A DNA stretch of 64,000 bases from Pycnococcus provasolii (lineage: Eukaryota; Chlorophyta; Pseudoscourfieldiophyceae; Pseudoscourfieldiales; Pycnococcaceae). Positions within the stretch are counted from its first letter, which is position 1. Every line of letters starts with the position of its first letter. A model generated the notes under the pieces. That model ran no database searches. It was not told the DNA's origin and saw only the letters and a list, made by a program, of their open reading frames with translations. The position numbers and the translations under genes were made by a program. Location: the NCBI GenBank assembly GCA_938743325.2, contig OW568872.1, positions 620,001 to 684,000 on the forward strand. Reading direction: 5' to 3'. This document shows, piece after piece, positions 37,522 to 46,478 of this stretch.

Positions 37522-37909
37522 TCACTCACTTCTTTCTAGGAAACGTCCGAGTTCCTCCCATCTGAGTGAGCAACCCAGCGCACCTCGTGGGGTCAATCCT
37601 CGACATTGTGCTGCTTTGGCATATGCTCTTGCCCGTTTCTGGTTTCCGGAGTGCAGTGCAAGAAGTGCGAGGCGTTGCGTAAGCAGAGCGCGCGCCGTCT
37701 TGCTGAGCTCTTTGTGACCTTCCCTGAAGCCTCGCATGATGATGTCCTCTGCCCCATCTGCGCCACGCAAGCGTTCCATCCACACGCTGTATGTCACCCA
37801 AGCGGTCGCGTCGCCAGGCACCTACCTCCTCGAACACCTCCTCGAATCGCGCGTCGACGGCTCGGAGCAGCGGTCTGAGTGACGAGAACTCGCGTGGATT
37901 TGTTTCATT
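37522..37909 (-). pseudogene. Likely remnant of a helical-repeat protein gene
   Basis: On the minus strand a reading of 29 codons (EFSSLRPLLRAVDARFEEVF) follows a stop near 37912. It then appears to continue in another frame as a 98-codon stretch ending at 37522. That part reads TAWVTYSVWMERLRGADGAE, then ARALLTQRLALLALHSGNQK and LGRFLERSE. The second part resembles a helical TPR/HAT-type repeat. There is no ATG at its start, and one frame change separates the two parts, so this looks like a C-terminal fragment of a decayed or rearranged host gene. A GTAGGT...ACATACAG segment lies at the junction, so a very short intron cannot be excluded. Confidence 0.4.
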
Positions 37910-38904
37910 TTACCCTCTCAAATCTCCTCACGACACGCATGACGTTTCGCGCCTTTCGGTACGCGAGCGAGCGGGTGGAGCCGGAGCATCCCCCTGCCGA
38001 AGGTGTCATTCCCCCAAGCGGGGGGGAGGAAGAGTGCAAGTGCGGCAGACACTTCGATGTTTGCAAGCCCAGACGAGTGCGACGAGGCGAGGAGGAGACA
38101 GCGAACAGTCCTGAAGAGGCGGACATCCTCACCAATTAACAAAACAATGAACCAGTTACTTGTGACTATGTTTTCTTTCCTAAGGGCTAAGAGGAAGGTT
38201 TGCCATGTGACCACGTGCCAGGTGGAAAGGAACCCCTATCCCCTATGCCTGATAATAAAAGGGGACCGACAGCCTGATGTGAATTGTGAAACCCCTACCC
38301 GGGTAGGGGTGTGTGTGAGGGTTTCGGGTTGCCTCACAGGGTTTCCCACAAGGTAAAGTTTAGTTCTTACGTGTGAGGACCTCGGAGGGACTGATCAAGG
38401 GTTTCCTCACGGCGTACCACGGTAGACCTTGGTTGGTATGGAAGCTCGCCTTAGGCTCGCCGCGGGAGCTCGTTGCTTGGGTCAGACTGTCAGAGGTGGT
38501 CAGGTGGGTCTGGCTGGTCCTACTTCCTACCAAACTACTGGCTGGCCCTACCTTTACGGGCTGACCCACCAGCCTGTCGTGGACAAGCTGACTGACGTGT
38601 CTGATCGATACGGCATGATGAACCTCAGCGTCGAGAAATTCGACTGGTGAAAAGAAGCTCAACTCGTACCCGCCTTCTCCTCTTTTATTTATTTCAGACA
38701 GTTCATTTTTAAAGTACACGCACACAAAAGTTCGTGGCTCCATATTTTTGTATATAGTAATGTGTAAGGAGCCAATGCGCGATCTGGGCATTTGTTTTTC
38801 AGTAGTTCTTATGTAAAGACACGACTCGTGGAGGGAGTGGCAGATGTCGAAAAAGGATGATTACAGGACGCAAGAAGATCTCACAAGCTCACCCACCTTA
38901 GTCG
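37910..38904. other. Intergenic region with palindrome
   Basis: A plus-strand open frame with ATG at 37939 and stop at 38137 would encode 66 residues (CKCGRHFDVC inside), unrecognised. Longer frames at 38360-38790 exist on both strands without family resemblance. A perfect 20-bp palindrome lies at 38291-38310. The 3' end of the IQ-PHD gene lies just beyond. Confidence 0.35.
38291..38310. repeat. Perfect 20-bp palindrome
   Basis: The half-site ACCCCTACCC is followed at once by its reverse complement, with no spacer. A related ACCCCTATCCCCTA word lies about 50 bp to the left. It could be a binding site for a dimeric protein. Confidence 0.85.
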
Positions 38905-41091
38905 CTAGCGCACCAGGCTCGGCTCCGCGAGAGCGTCGTGGATCGCGCGGAATCGTGGTGAGTCCAGGCTGCTGGACACGGGCACGTCTGCACCTTGGTA
39001 GGTGGCATGCAGATCCGCGGCGGCCGCAGCTCGCCAGCTGCCACCGCTCTTTGCGACGTCGCCGCGCCGCCAGAGTTCCTCACGCGCGGCGGGAAATTGC
39101 GGGATGAGTGCCGAGGCTGGCACGTTCGTCGCGTCGAGATGCCATGCGGGGTTAGCGGCAAGCCGAGCAGCGCCATCAGTGCGACCTGCGGGTGCCGTGG
39201 AGGGCCTCGGAGGGAGCAGACGCGCTGCAGCGACGCGTGCGCGTGCCACAGCGGACATGCGGCGCTTCGGCCTCGCCTTTGCCTTGCCCCCAGCATCGCT
39301 GCCCGAGGCTGAGCTGACGGATTTGCGCCTCGCCTTCGTCGCACCTTTCTTCGTGGCTGTAGACGCCTTCGTGGCTGCCGATGGAGCCTCGTTCGACGGC
39401 GCGATTGAGCTCAAGTTCAGAACAGGCACGCCATCGGGTGCGGCACGCGGCGGTGGCGGCGCCTTGAGATTATGCGAGAACGGGTACATGGGTGCTGCGG
39501 ACATTGGACGCCCCGACGGCACATTGGAATTGCGTCTGATGAGCGGGTCGCTTTGCGCGACGAAGCCATGCTTGTACTGACGAAGCAGCGCATCAGCTGC
39601 GGCGCGCGAGTCGTCCTCGGCGGCTCTCGCGGCTGATAGATTCGTGCTTGCGCGCAAAAGTCGCTCTCTTGCACGCGTGCTGATGCTCTCGCGCATCGGG
39701 TTTTTGTGCGGGAGGTGCGATGCCGACGTCGACGCGGCGAGCGACGGCGTTGCTGACGTGACGGATATGATGGAGAGCGCGGATTCGGGCCTGGCGACGG
39801 CTGCTGCCGAGACGTTTGCCGCCGCGTGCCCGGGCGGCACGTACGTGACACGCGATGCATTGCTGACAGCGGAAGAAGGCCGTGAGAGTTTCGTCACTGC
39901 CTCGCCCACTCCACCCGCGCGGCTGAGTGACGCGGCGTTCTCAGGCACGCGCCTTGCGTTGGCATCCACCCCCGTCGGCGCGGCGACGAATACAACCTCA
40001 TCCGCGGGCAGGTGTGCGGCGGCGCACGCGGGGCAGAACCACGGCAGAGAGCGGTCGGGGCACGGCGGCCTTGCGTGGAAGTCGGATATAGCCGCACTGA
40101 TCGCTTCGTGCTGTGCGAGTAGCTGCGCGTGCTCGTGCTGCGTCTGCGGCCCGTTGGGGTTGTCAGGGTCGAAGTCCCACTCCTCGAGCGGCGGGACATC
40201 CGGAGGTTCTTCCGGCGGCAAGTCGTCCCCCGGGTCGCGGTACCCAAGGCACCTGGGATGGTACGTCTCGTAGCAGTCCTCGCACGTTAACAGGGGTGCG
40301 CCGTGCAGAGGCAGCGTGTGGCAGATGCAGATGGCGCGGCTGTCGTATAGTCTCGCGTACGCCTTCCGCGTGATGGTTCCTCTCGCCCACGCCTGGATCT
40401 TCGACGCCGCGTACTGCTGCATGTATCCCACCTTTTTCTTCTCCTCGATGCGCTTCCTCGCGCGCCTGAGCAGCGGCCTCATGGCGAGCGCGATGACGCG
40501 TACGGCGTGCGCCTCGATTCGCCGCCGTATGTCCGTACGCAGCGCGTGTCCACGCACGTGTGCCTGTATGGTGGTCGCGGCGCGCTCCGCCTTGTCTGCA
40601 TCTTGGCGTGCCGTTCGCACAGCGGTTCGCACGGGCGCGACGTTCGCCCTCGCCTGAGTGCCTCTCACGTGCGCCTGTATGGTTGTTGCCGCTAGGTGCC
40701 TCGTCGCATCTTCTTCCGCCTTGCCCTGTATCGAGCTTCTTAGGCTTGTTATCGCGTCGTCACCCGCGCTCGCCTGTCTTGCTAGGTGTCCTCTGACCTT
40801 CGCCTGTATTTGCGTCGCCGCGTCGTTTTGTTGTTTTCTCAGCGCGTGCACGTCCTTGGAGGCGTTTTTGATTAAGTTCGCGACGTATCCTGCGAGCACG
40901 TCGTTCGCGTCGAACTCCGGCAGATCCAACAAAGTCTGCTGCTTCTGCTTCTGATGCTTGGCCAACCACGCCGTGTTGGATTTTCTCTTGGAGGTCTTTC
41001 TCTGGGTTCTCTGAGCATCGGCCTTGTTCGTGAGCTCGACATCAACGGGAAGGACACTATTGCGCGGCAACGAAGCTCCTGAGCGAGGCAT
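38905..41091 (-). CDS. IQ-motif and PHD-finger protein
   Basis: The protein has 728 residues from the ATG at 41091. The N-terminus is basic. Four IQ calmodulin-binding motifs follow at roughly residues 90-240: AATQIQAKVRGHLARQ, AATTIQAHVRGTQARA, AATTIQAHVRGHALRT and AASKIQAWARGTITRK. A C4HC3 PHD finger comes next, starting ICICHTLPLHG, with CEDC and YHPRC. Its last CPAC pair is placed about 85 residues later, after a Pro/Asp-rich insert. The second half is Ser/Ala/Lys-rich and probably disordered, with basic clusters that could act as nuclear signals. PHD fingers read histone tails, while IQ motifs bind calmodulin. I know of no standard family with this order. The 3' end is at 38905. Confidence 0.86.
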   Translation of the reverse strand: MPRSGASLPRNSVLPVDVELTNKADAQRTQRKTSKRKSNTAWLAKHQKQKQQTLLDLPEFDANDVLAGYVANLIKNASKDVHALRKQQNDAATQIQAKVRGHLARQASAGDDAITSLRSSIQGKAEEDATRHLAATTIQAHVRGTQARANVAPVRTAVRTARQDADKAERAATTIQAHVRGHALRTDIRRRIEAHAVRVIALAMRPLLRRARKRIEEKKKVGYMQQYAASKIQAWARGTITRKAYARLYDSRAICICHTLPLHGAPLLTCEDCYETYHPRCLGYRDPGDDLPPEEPPDVPPLEEWDFDPDNPNGPQTQHEHAQLLAQHEAISAAISDFHARPPCPDRSLPWFCPACAAAHLPADEVVFVAAPTGVDANARRVPENAASLSRAGGVGEAVTKLSRPSSAVSNASRVTYVPPGHAAANVSAAAVARPESALSIISVTSATPSLAASTSASHLPHKNPMRESISTRARERLLRASTNLSAARAAEDDSRAAADALLRQYKHGFVAQSDPLIRRNSNVPSGRPMSAAPMYPFSHNLKAPPPPRAAPDGVPVLNLSSIAPSNEAPSAATKASTATKKGATKARRKSVSSASGSDAGGKAKARPKRRMSAVARARVAAARLLPPRPSTAPAGRTDGAARLAANPAWHLDATNVPASALIPQFPAAREELWRRGDVAKSGGSWRAAAAADLHATYQGADVPVSSSLDSPRFRAIHDALAEPSLVR

Positions 41092-41394
41092 AACTATAAG
41101 GCACAATAAATACTTTAAAGTAAAGATAGCTAAACAAGAAAAAAAAACAAAAACGAGATGTATGTATGTCGCGTAAGAATGAAGATGAAGAATGAAGGTG
41201 AATGCCGCGGGTTAGGGTAGGAAGTACATGCGGCCCCCCTGGGGTGGTCAACAAGAACCCAATGGGGTCAACACCACAACACAACACAACCCAACACAAC
41301 AGTGTTCCAGGTGACAGGAAGGGAAGCAACCCTCCTATCCTACTTTACCAAACCTCCTTGGGGCCCCGGGAAAAAAATACAATGCCCCCTACCC
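41092..41394. promoter_or_regulatory. Upstream region of the IQ-PHD gene
   Basis: About 300 bp, AT-rich next to the start codon, then a CAACACAAC repeat at about 41268-41300. No gene is seen. Confidence 0.4.
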
Positions 41395-41638
41395 TTAAGG
41401 ATCGGGGTCAGAATCAAAGAGGCGGTAAAACTAAACATGGGTGTCCGCCCCACCGAAAGTCGTAGGTAGAATAAAAACGATTTCAATGCGTGTTTAGGTC
41501 GAAGTGAGTGCTCTCGACCTAAACTCCCGCTATTGCTAAAATTAAAATTTTTGCTTGTTACCGCCTCTCTTTTTCACGAGCAAAATAAAAACTAAAAATT
41601 CAGAAGGGCGCCTCTTTAATTCTGCTCCCGACCCTTAC
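41395..41638. mobile_element. Nested inverted-repeat element, MITE-like candidate
   Basis: The 30-bp ends at 41395-41424 and 41609-41638 are inverted copies of each other with 25 of 30 matching bases by hand alignment. Inside, GAGGCGGTAA at 41419-41428 pairs with TTACCGCCTC at 41558-41567. At the centre an 11-bp perfect inverted repeat (41492-41502 and 41514-41524) flanks an 11-bp loop. The interior is AT-rich and has no open frame. This is what a short non-autonomous DNA transposon or foldback element looks like. I could not define a clear target-site duplication, so the class is uncertain. Confidence 0.5.
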
Positions 41639-42003
41639 CACCAGGTTTGGTCCCCTTGTTCCCCTCCTCCAGTTCTCCTGGTGCATCCCAGCTTGTGTGG
41701 GTTTGGTCCCCTTGTTTTCCACCTGGTGCATCCCAGCTTGTGTGCGTGGGATGCTCTGTTTAGGGGGGGGGGGGAGGGCATGTTTTTCTAGGCGGAGTTT
41801 GGTAAAGTACGAGGGAACGCACCAGTGCTTCGTCTGGGGTTTCCCGACCGACCAGTCCATTTGTTGCAAGTCTGTATCTGTAGGAAGGGGGTTGCACGAG
41901 CCTCGTTGTTGCACGCGTCAACGTTGGCAACACGCACGTTGGTTGCACACGGTCATACCTGATACAGCACCGATTGTTGGTTCCGAGATTGTTGTTTGGC
42001 TCC
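41639..42003. promoter_or_regulatory. Upstream region of the secreted esterase gene
   Basis: A phrase containing TGGTGCATCCCAGCTTGTGT occurs twice, near 41680 and 41722, as a direct repeat about 42 bp apart. A G12 run is at about 41762. No gene is seen. Confidence 0.5.
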
Positions 42004-43341
42004 ATGACGACGTGGCGCAGCGGCCGCAGCCTCGTCCCGGCTCTTGGAGTGGCCCTTGCTCTGGTCGTGAGCTTGTCGTCCACGCGGGCTCTGGCGCAGA
42101 AGGACGCCTCCGTGGACAAAAGCGGCAACTGGGCATGCAACGACAAGGAGGGGTACTGGTACGAGGACGGCGTGAAGTCAAAGTACGAGTGCGGCAAGGG
42201 CAACAGCGAGGATAAGGATAAGGATGGCACCAACGATGCCGGGGAGAAGAGCCCGATGTGCACCGCGAGCGACGACCCGGGTATGCCGAGCACGGTGACC
42301 AAGTATTGTGTCAAGGGGCCGCCAGACGGCGACGCGAGGTGCTGGTGGACGCACGTGCCCGACGCGGTCAAGGATGGCACCTCAAAGCTGCCCATGATCG
42401 TCGACATGCACGGCGGCGGAGGGTGCGCGTCCCACCAGATGGGCTCGTCCGGCTTCAAGGAGCTCGCGGACTCGCTTGGCGCGGATGAGACGTTCATCGT
42501 CGCCTGGCCGCAGGGTTACGGGACGCAGTGGGGAACCTGCGGCACGGAGTGCGATAAAGCCCAGGCGGAAAACGGCGAGAAGAACGTGCACTCAGTGGAC
42601 GACATCACGTTCCTCTCTGACCTTGTTGCCCACATGGTGAAGACGCGGGACGCGAGAGTTGATGCCGAACGCGTGTTCGCCTCCGGCTTCTCTATGGGGT
42701 GCATGATGTCTCACCGCATTGCTATGGAGCGCAGCAACATCATCGCAGGCTTCGGGTGCCACGGAGGCAGGGCGATCCAGATGGACAGCGGCGACGACCT
42801 CACGGCGCAGAAGCAGAAGTACGACGTCCAGCCGATGCCCGCATACATGACAGGGGGCACCGCTGACGAATGGTTCAACGAGACGGTCTCCTTCACTGGT
42901 TGGTCCACGTGGAACGGCTGCGATAAGAAAGTGGCGGCCGCGGTGAATCTGACAGCGGCGACGACGAACAACCAGCCTAAAACCGCAACGTTGACGAAAT
43001 CGACGTGTGGCTCGCCCGAGGTGGCGAGACTGGAGCTCGCCGGCGGAACTCACGTTCCGGACAGCAGGATGGCCGCGTACACGTGGGACTTCCTGAAGTC
43101 GTACAAGCGCGCGGGCGCCGAAGCTGCGCTCGGGGACGACCCTGGCGCCTACACCCCCTCAAGCCCGTCCACGACGGTTGCCACAACGACACCAATGACG
43201 CTTGCCACGACGACACCAACGACGGTTGCCACAACGACACCAACGACGGTTGCCACGACGACACCAACGACGAGCGCCGCGCTTGCGCCGGCCGCCGAGA
43301 TCATGCTCGCGGCCATGAGCCTCGCCCTCGCTTTGGCTTAG
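42004..43341 (+). CDS. Secreted CE1/PHB-depolymerase-type esterase, possibly GPI-anchored
   Basis: The protein has 445 residues from the ATG at 42004. A signal peptide is evident (GRSLVPALGVALALVVSLSS, cut near TRALA). The alpha/beta-hydrolase shows the oxyanion region PMIVDMHGGGGCASHQMGSS, FIVAWPQGYGTQWGTCGTEC, the nucleophile elbow ASGFSMGCMMS and the catalytic histidine in LAGGTHVPDS. Many cysteines suggest disulfides. This fold is shared by feruloyl/acetyl-xylan esterases, LpqC and PHB depolymerases, so the substrate is likely an extracellular ester. The C-terminus has four Thr/Pro-rich tandem repeats (ATTTPTTV) and a final hydrophobic stretch (MLAAMSLALALA) that ends the protein, as in GPI-anchor signals. 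GPI synthesis is also represented here by PIG-H at 46479. Confidence 0.88.
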   Translation: MTTWRSGRSLVPALGVALALVVSLSSTRALAQKDASVDKSGNWACNDKEGYWYEDGVKSKYECGKGNSEDKDKDGTNDAGEKSPMCTASDDPGMPSTVTKYCVKGPPDGDARCWWTHVPDAVKDGTSKLPMIVDMHGGGGCASHQMGSSGFKELADSLGADETFIVAWPQGYGTQWGTCGTECDKAQAENGEKNVHSVDDITFLSDLVAHMVKTRDARVDAERVFASGFSMGCMMSHRIAMERSNIIAGFGCHGGRAIQMDSGDDLTAQKQKYDVQPMPAYMTGGTADEWFNETVSFTGWSTWNGCDKKVAAAVNLTAATTNNQPKTATLTKSTCGSPEVARLELAGGTHVPDSRMAAYTWDFLKSYKRAGAEAALGDDPGAYTPSSPSTTVATTTPMTLATTTPTTVATTTPTTVATTTPTTSAALAPAAEIMLAAMSLALALA

Positions 43342-43614
43342 TCCATGAGCCTAGCTCTACGTTGTAACAGGTCGCTGTAGGTACTGTATTGGGCATTCTT
43401 ATCGTACGGTAGTACCAGGCACCAACGAGGTAGTTGTTCCAGGTCGTGACCAGTTGTTTGGTCGAGGAGAGGAAGGCGGCCGCAATAAAATTGTGGATGG
43501 ATGGAAGGAAACCGGAGGGGTGGTTCTGGGTTACCATAGGGCCGGAACCACCTGGTGACCACCTCTGCCTGTCTGTTGCTGTCCATCTTTCCACTCGCAC
43601 CTCGATATGCGCCG
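43342..43614. promoter_or_regulatory. Intergenic region upstream of methyltransferase
   Basis: These 273 bp lie between two plus-strand genes. The methyltransferase frame is open from 43555 without an ATG before 43615. No motif stands out. Confidence 0.4.
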
Positions 43615-44883
43615 ATGATGGAGGTGCTGGTGGCGGCCAACAAGGTCAGCGCCACCAATGGAACGGCCGACCTGGAAGATCGCTTGCAGAGCATACCGCT
43701 GCCTTTGCTTGCACGCTGCCGACCGACGAGCGCTCAAGGCGCTGTTCTGCTCGCGGCGGCGAGTGTGGGAGAGCTGGCGCCGCCGCCGACAAACTGTTCA
43801 TCGCTATTCAGGTGGCGCGCTGCACTTCTTGCGGCCCTTTACGCAAATGGACTCGTGCGTCTCGTACCTCGTGAGCAAACTCCACGAAAGACTAAAGGCG
43901 CAGCCTTAACGCAACCTCACGCACTTCTGCGCGTGCTTCACACGGCAGTCCTACTGCTGCCAGACGGTGCTCGTGACAGTGATGACACCATCCCGGTGGA
44001 CGTTGACCGGTACTACATTTCGTCGCAACCACGTCTCTTGGCGCTCGCGACGGACGATGGCACCACAAAGCCGCGCATAGAAGCTTGCGTCTTGTGCAAC
44101 AAACCTCTGTCGTGCTGCTCGGCTGTGCTGTGCGCGACGCCTTGCTTCAGGCTGGCTGCGGAGCACGTATCCCGCCGTCTTGGTAACGACGGTCCGCAGT
44201 ACCACCGAGGGGCAACGTACTGGCGCCTGCGGTACGACACGGCAGACGCACCTCCTGAGGAGTGGTGGGTTGATGACACCAAAGAGCTCGTGCGCGAACA
44301 CGTGTTGCCTCTCCTTTGCGGCGCGGGCAGCTGTGTTGGCGTGCTCGGCTCAGGGACAAGCTCACTGGCTCGCGACATCGCGACGCTGGGAAACGACGTG
44401 CACGTGATCGCAACGGACGTCGCTGCAGAGGCTTTGAGTCACCACGCTGTAGCCTCCCGCGTAGATGGCATCGTGGACGACGCAGTGTGGTCGTCGCTGA
44501 GAGCGTGCTCGTTGGACGTCGTAGTCGACAAGGGACTCGTCGACGCAATTGCGTGCTGCAGCGGTGGCCACGCGATGGAGGCGAGAGTTGCTGATACCGT
44601 GCACCGCATTCTCCGTCCAGGTGGCACATTCTTACTCATATGTGGAAGTATGGACCGCGTTTCCGTCTTTGACAGGGTGCTCGACGAACGCGTGTACATA
44701 TCACGAGCACAGCCACGTGGACCCGGCGCGACCGCGCCGATCATCGCCGTCATGCGAAAGAAGGCTGCTTTAGCGTCATTGCAAACACTGACGCTTGCGC
44801 CGCTGGAGGAACTCAAAATCTCGGACGATGCGCTTGAACGGGCCATCTTAGCGGTATCATCATCATCATCATCCCTTAAATAA
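43615..44883 (+). CDS. Class I SAM-dependent methyltransferase (METTL13/EFM-like)
   Basis: The protein has 422 residues from the ATG at 43615 (a second ATG follows at once). The first 200 residues are not recognised, apart from a cysteine-rich patch (CVLCNKPLSCC). A Rossmann methyltransferase domain occupies the second half. Motif I is VGVLGSGTSSLARDIATLG, motif II DVHVIATDVAAEAL, and the acidic-Asp strand is LDVVVDKGLVDAIACC. The post-I strand is ILRPGGTFLLICGS. The DKGxxDAI pattern resembles METTL13 and EFM-type lysine methyltransferases acting on translation factors, so a protein substrate is plausible but unproven. A Ser run precedes the stop codon. Confidence 0.84.
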   Translation: MMEVLVAANKVSATNGTADLEDRLQSIPLPLLARCRPTSAQGAVLLAAASVGELAPPPTNCSSLFRWRAALLAALYANGLVRLVPREQTPRKTKGAALTQPHALLRVLHTAVLLLPDGARDSDDTIPVDVDRYYISSQPRLLALATDDGTTKPRIEACVLCNKPLSCCSAVLCATPCFRLAAEHVSRRLGNDGPQYHRGATYWRLRYDTADAPPEEWWVDDTKELVREHVLPLLCGAGSCVGVLGSGTSSLARDIATLGNDVHVIATDVAAEALSHHAVASRVDGIVDDAVWSSLRACSLDVVVDKGLVDAIACCSGGHAMEARVADTVHRILRPGGTFLLICGSMDRVSVFDRVLDERVYISRAQPRGPGATAPIIAVMRKKAALASLQTLTLAPLEELKISDDALERAILAVSSSSSSLK

Positions 44884-44937
44884 ATGAATGTAGAATTGTA
44901 CCTGTAGACTGTATAGAAACATTGCGTTTACTCAACA

Positions 44938-46008
44938 TCAAGATCTTAAGCGTTTCTTCCCACCGCCGCCACCATCCTCCTTGCATGAGGGGCAAGTAAA
45001 CGTCTGGATGTGCTCCACCTCCTCTTCTGTCATGCGCACACACCTTGGATGGAACCAGTCGTAGCACGTACCGCACTCCACCATGAAGACGTCTGGATTG
45101 TACGGGCTGTTGCATAGGCAGTACACGGGCACCTCGTCTGGTCGAAACGTTCGCGTTGTGGGGCTGTAGAAGAATCGGCAGAAGAAGTCTGTGGGTTGTA
45201 TGAGCTGCGTGGCTTGGTACTCGGCGAGGCTGAGTACGCGGCACGAGCCTTCGATGGAGTTTGCGTGGCACCAGTCCCTGTGGTCTGAGACGAACACCTC
45301 GCGTTCACCGTGGAACACGCGTCGTCCTCCCGACACTTCCTCCGGCCTGTAGAACCACGACACGTAAACTGCCGGTTCTCCCTTGAGTTCTGGGTTGGTT
45401 TGCGCCGCGACGCGTCCGAATCTGTCAATGCGTTCGATACGCGCGATGAACGAGTCCTGTTTCGGTTCCCCGTTGCCTCCTCCTTCGCTTTCGTCTTCGT
45501 CGTTTTCGTCGTCGGGTGGTCTGAGGAGCACTGTGTCGTGCTTGTGTAGGATCATGGACCCACCGTGTAGTGCGAGTGACAGGCAGTTTGTGGCGTCTTT
45601 GTCTTTCTTCGATGCTTCTGGCGTCGCTCGGTCTGTCGTCGTGTTTGCTGCATTCGCTGCTCGTTCCGACTTGTCTTTTTCTTTGTCCTTACTACTGGAA
45701 ATCTTCTTAGCCGCTCGAGATTCACCCACTTTTCGCAGACGTCGCGGTGACGAAGACTCCTCAACAGGCCTCCCCAGTGTAGCCTGTGTAGTAAGGTTAG
45801 CGCTAATGCCTGTCCCCAGCAGGTTACCACGAACGTGAACGTTATTCGTCATCCCCAGGTTACCAGGTAATCCTCCCCCCGGGCCCAGAGCTGGCAGTGC
45901 CATACCACCACTGTGCAATAATCGATCCTGTTGCGCACCACGAGCATGCAAGTCATTTCCAAGAGATGCCCCAAGGGACATGGATGGAGAACTACTAGGC
46001 ACGGGCAT
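44938..46008 (-). CDS. BAH-PHD histone reader (EBS/SHORT LIFE type)
   Basis: The protein has 356 residues from the ATG at 46008. The N-terminal 150 residues are low-complexity with a Lys/Ser-rich basic stretch. A BAH domain follows at about residues 155-290 (DTVLLRPP, IARIERIDRFG, YVSWFYRPEEVSGGRRVFHG, REVFVSDHRDW). A PHD finger is at about 295-345, with CLCNSPYNPDVFMVECGTC, YDWFHPRC and FTCPSC. The C-terminus KKRLRS looks like a nuclear signal. Plant EBS and SHL have this BAH-PHD order and read H3K27me3 and H3K4me3 to repress flowering genes. The aromatic residues needed for methyl-lysine binding (Trp, Tyr, Phe) are visible in the BAH and PHD parts. It is divergent from PIG-H. Confidence 0.92.
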   Translation of the reverse strand: MPVPSSSPSMSLGASLGNDLHARGAQQDRLLHSGGMALPALGPGGGLPGNLGMTNNVHVRGNLLGTGISANLTTQATLGRPVEESSSPRRLRKVGESRAAKKISSSKDKEKDKSERAANAANTTTDRATPEASKKDKDATNCLSLALHGGSMILHKHDTVLLRPPDDENDEDESEGGGNGEPKQDSFIARIERIDRFGRVAAQTNPELKGEPAVYVSWFYRPEEVSGGRRVFHGEREVFVSDHRDWCHANSIEGSCRVLSLAEYQATQLIQPTDFFCRFFYSPTTRTFRPDEVPVYCLCNSPYNPDVFMVECGTCYDWFHPRCVRMTEEEVEHIQTFTCPSCKEDGGGGGKKRLRS

Positions 46009-46478
46009 GACTCACTATAACGCGTCTACGGAGAGACACTGGTGCACTGAATGGACGGGTCCCCCCGACCCGAGGGCAGGGTCCCCCGAGTTCCCAGCGA
46101 AACCCCGTAAGTAAAGTGGCAGCAGATTTCCAGGGGACCATGAACGCATGAACCGGGCCTTTTTCTTCAGCTTTTTCCCACGCAGGGTTAGGGTTTTAGG
46201 GGTTTAGGGTTAGGGTTTTAAGGCTAGGGTTAGTTGGTTCGGGTTTTAGGGTTAGGGTTTTAAGGCTTGGGTTAGTTGGTTCGGGTTTTAGGGTTAGTGG
46301 GTTAGGGTTAGGTGGGTTCGGGTTAGACTGGTTAGGAAGGCTTGTTTAAGTCTGACGTCATTTTCGTGTTTCCATCTTTGTTGTCGTTGTGTGGATTGAT
46401 TTATTTTTGCCAAGTCCATACTTTTGAAGTCGAGTTATGACATGGTCTTGAAGAAGACCACAAGCTCCTTCTCTGTTC
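46009..46478. promoter_or_regulatory. Divergent region between BAH-PHD and PIG-H genes
   Basis: These 470 bp hold both promoters and the degenerate TTAGGG array listed separately. No other motif is clear. Confidence 0.5.
46184..46337. repeat. Degenerate telomere-like array with about 41-bp higher-order unit
   Basis: TTAGGG-like words (TTAGGG, TTTAGGG, TTTTAGGG, TTGGTTCGGG) fill this stretch. A unit of about 41 bp, containing GGGTTAGTTGGTTCGGG, occurs twice nearly perfectly and once in part. The array is more diverged than the other sites and lies 142 bp upstream of the PIG-H ATG. Confidence 0.88.

Noticed and set aside
46184-46337. A true chromosome end or recent chromosome fusion point
   Set aside because: The array is short, degenerate and flanked by intact genes on both sides, and eight other short arrays in the window show the same setting.
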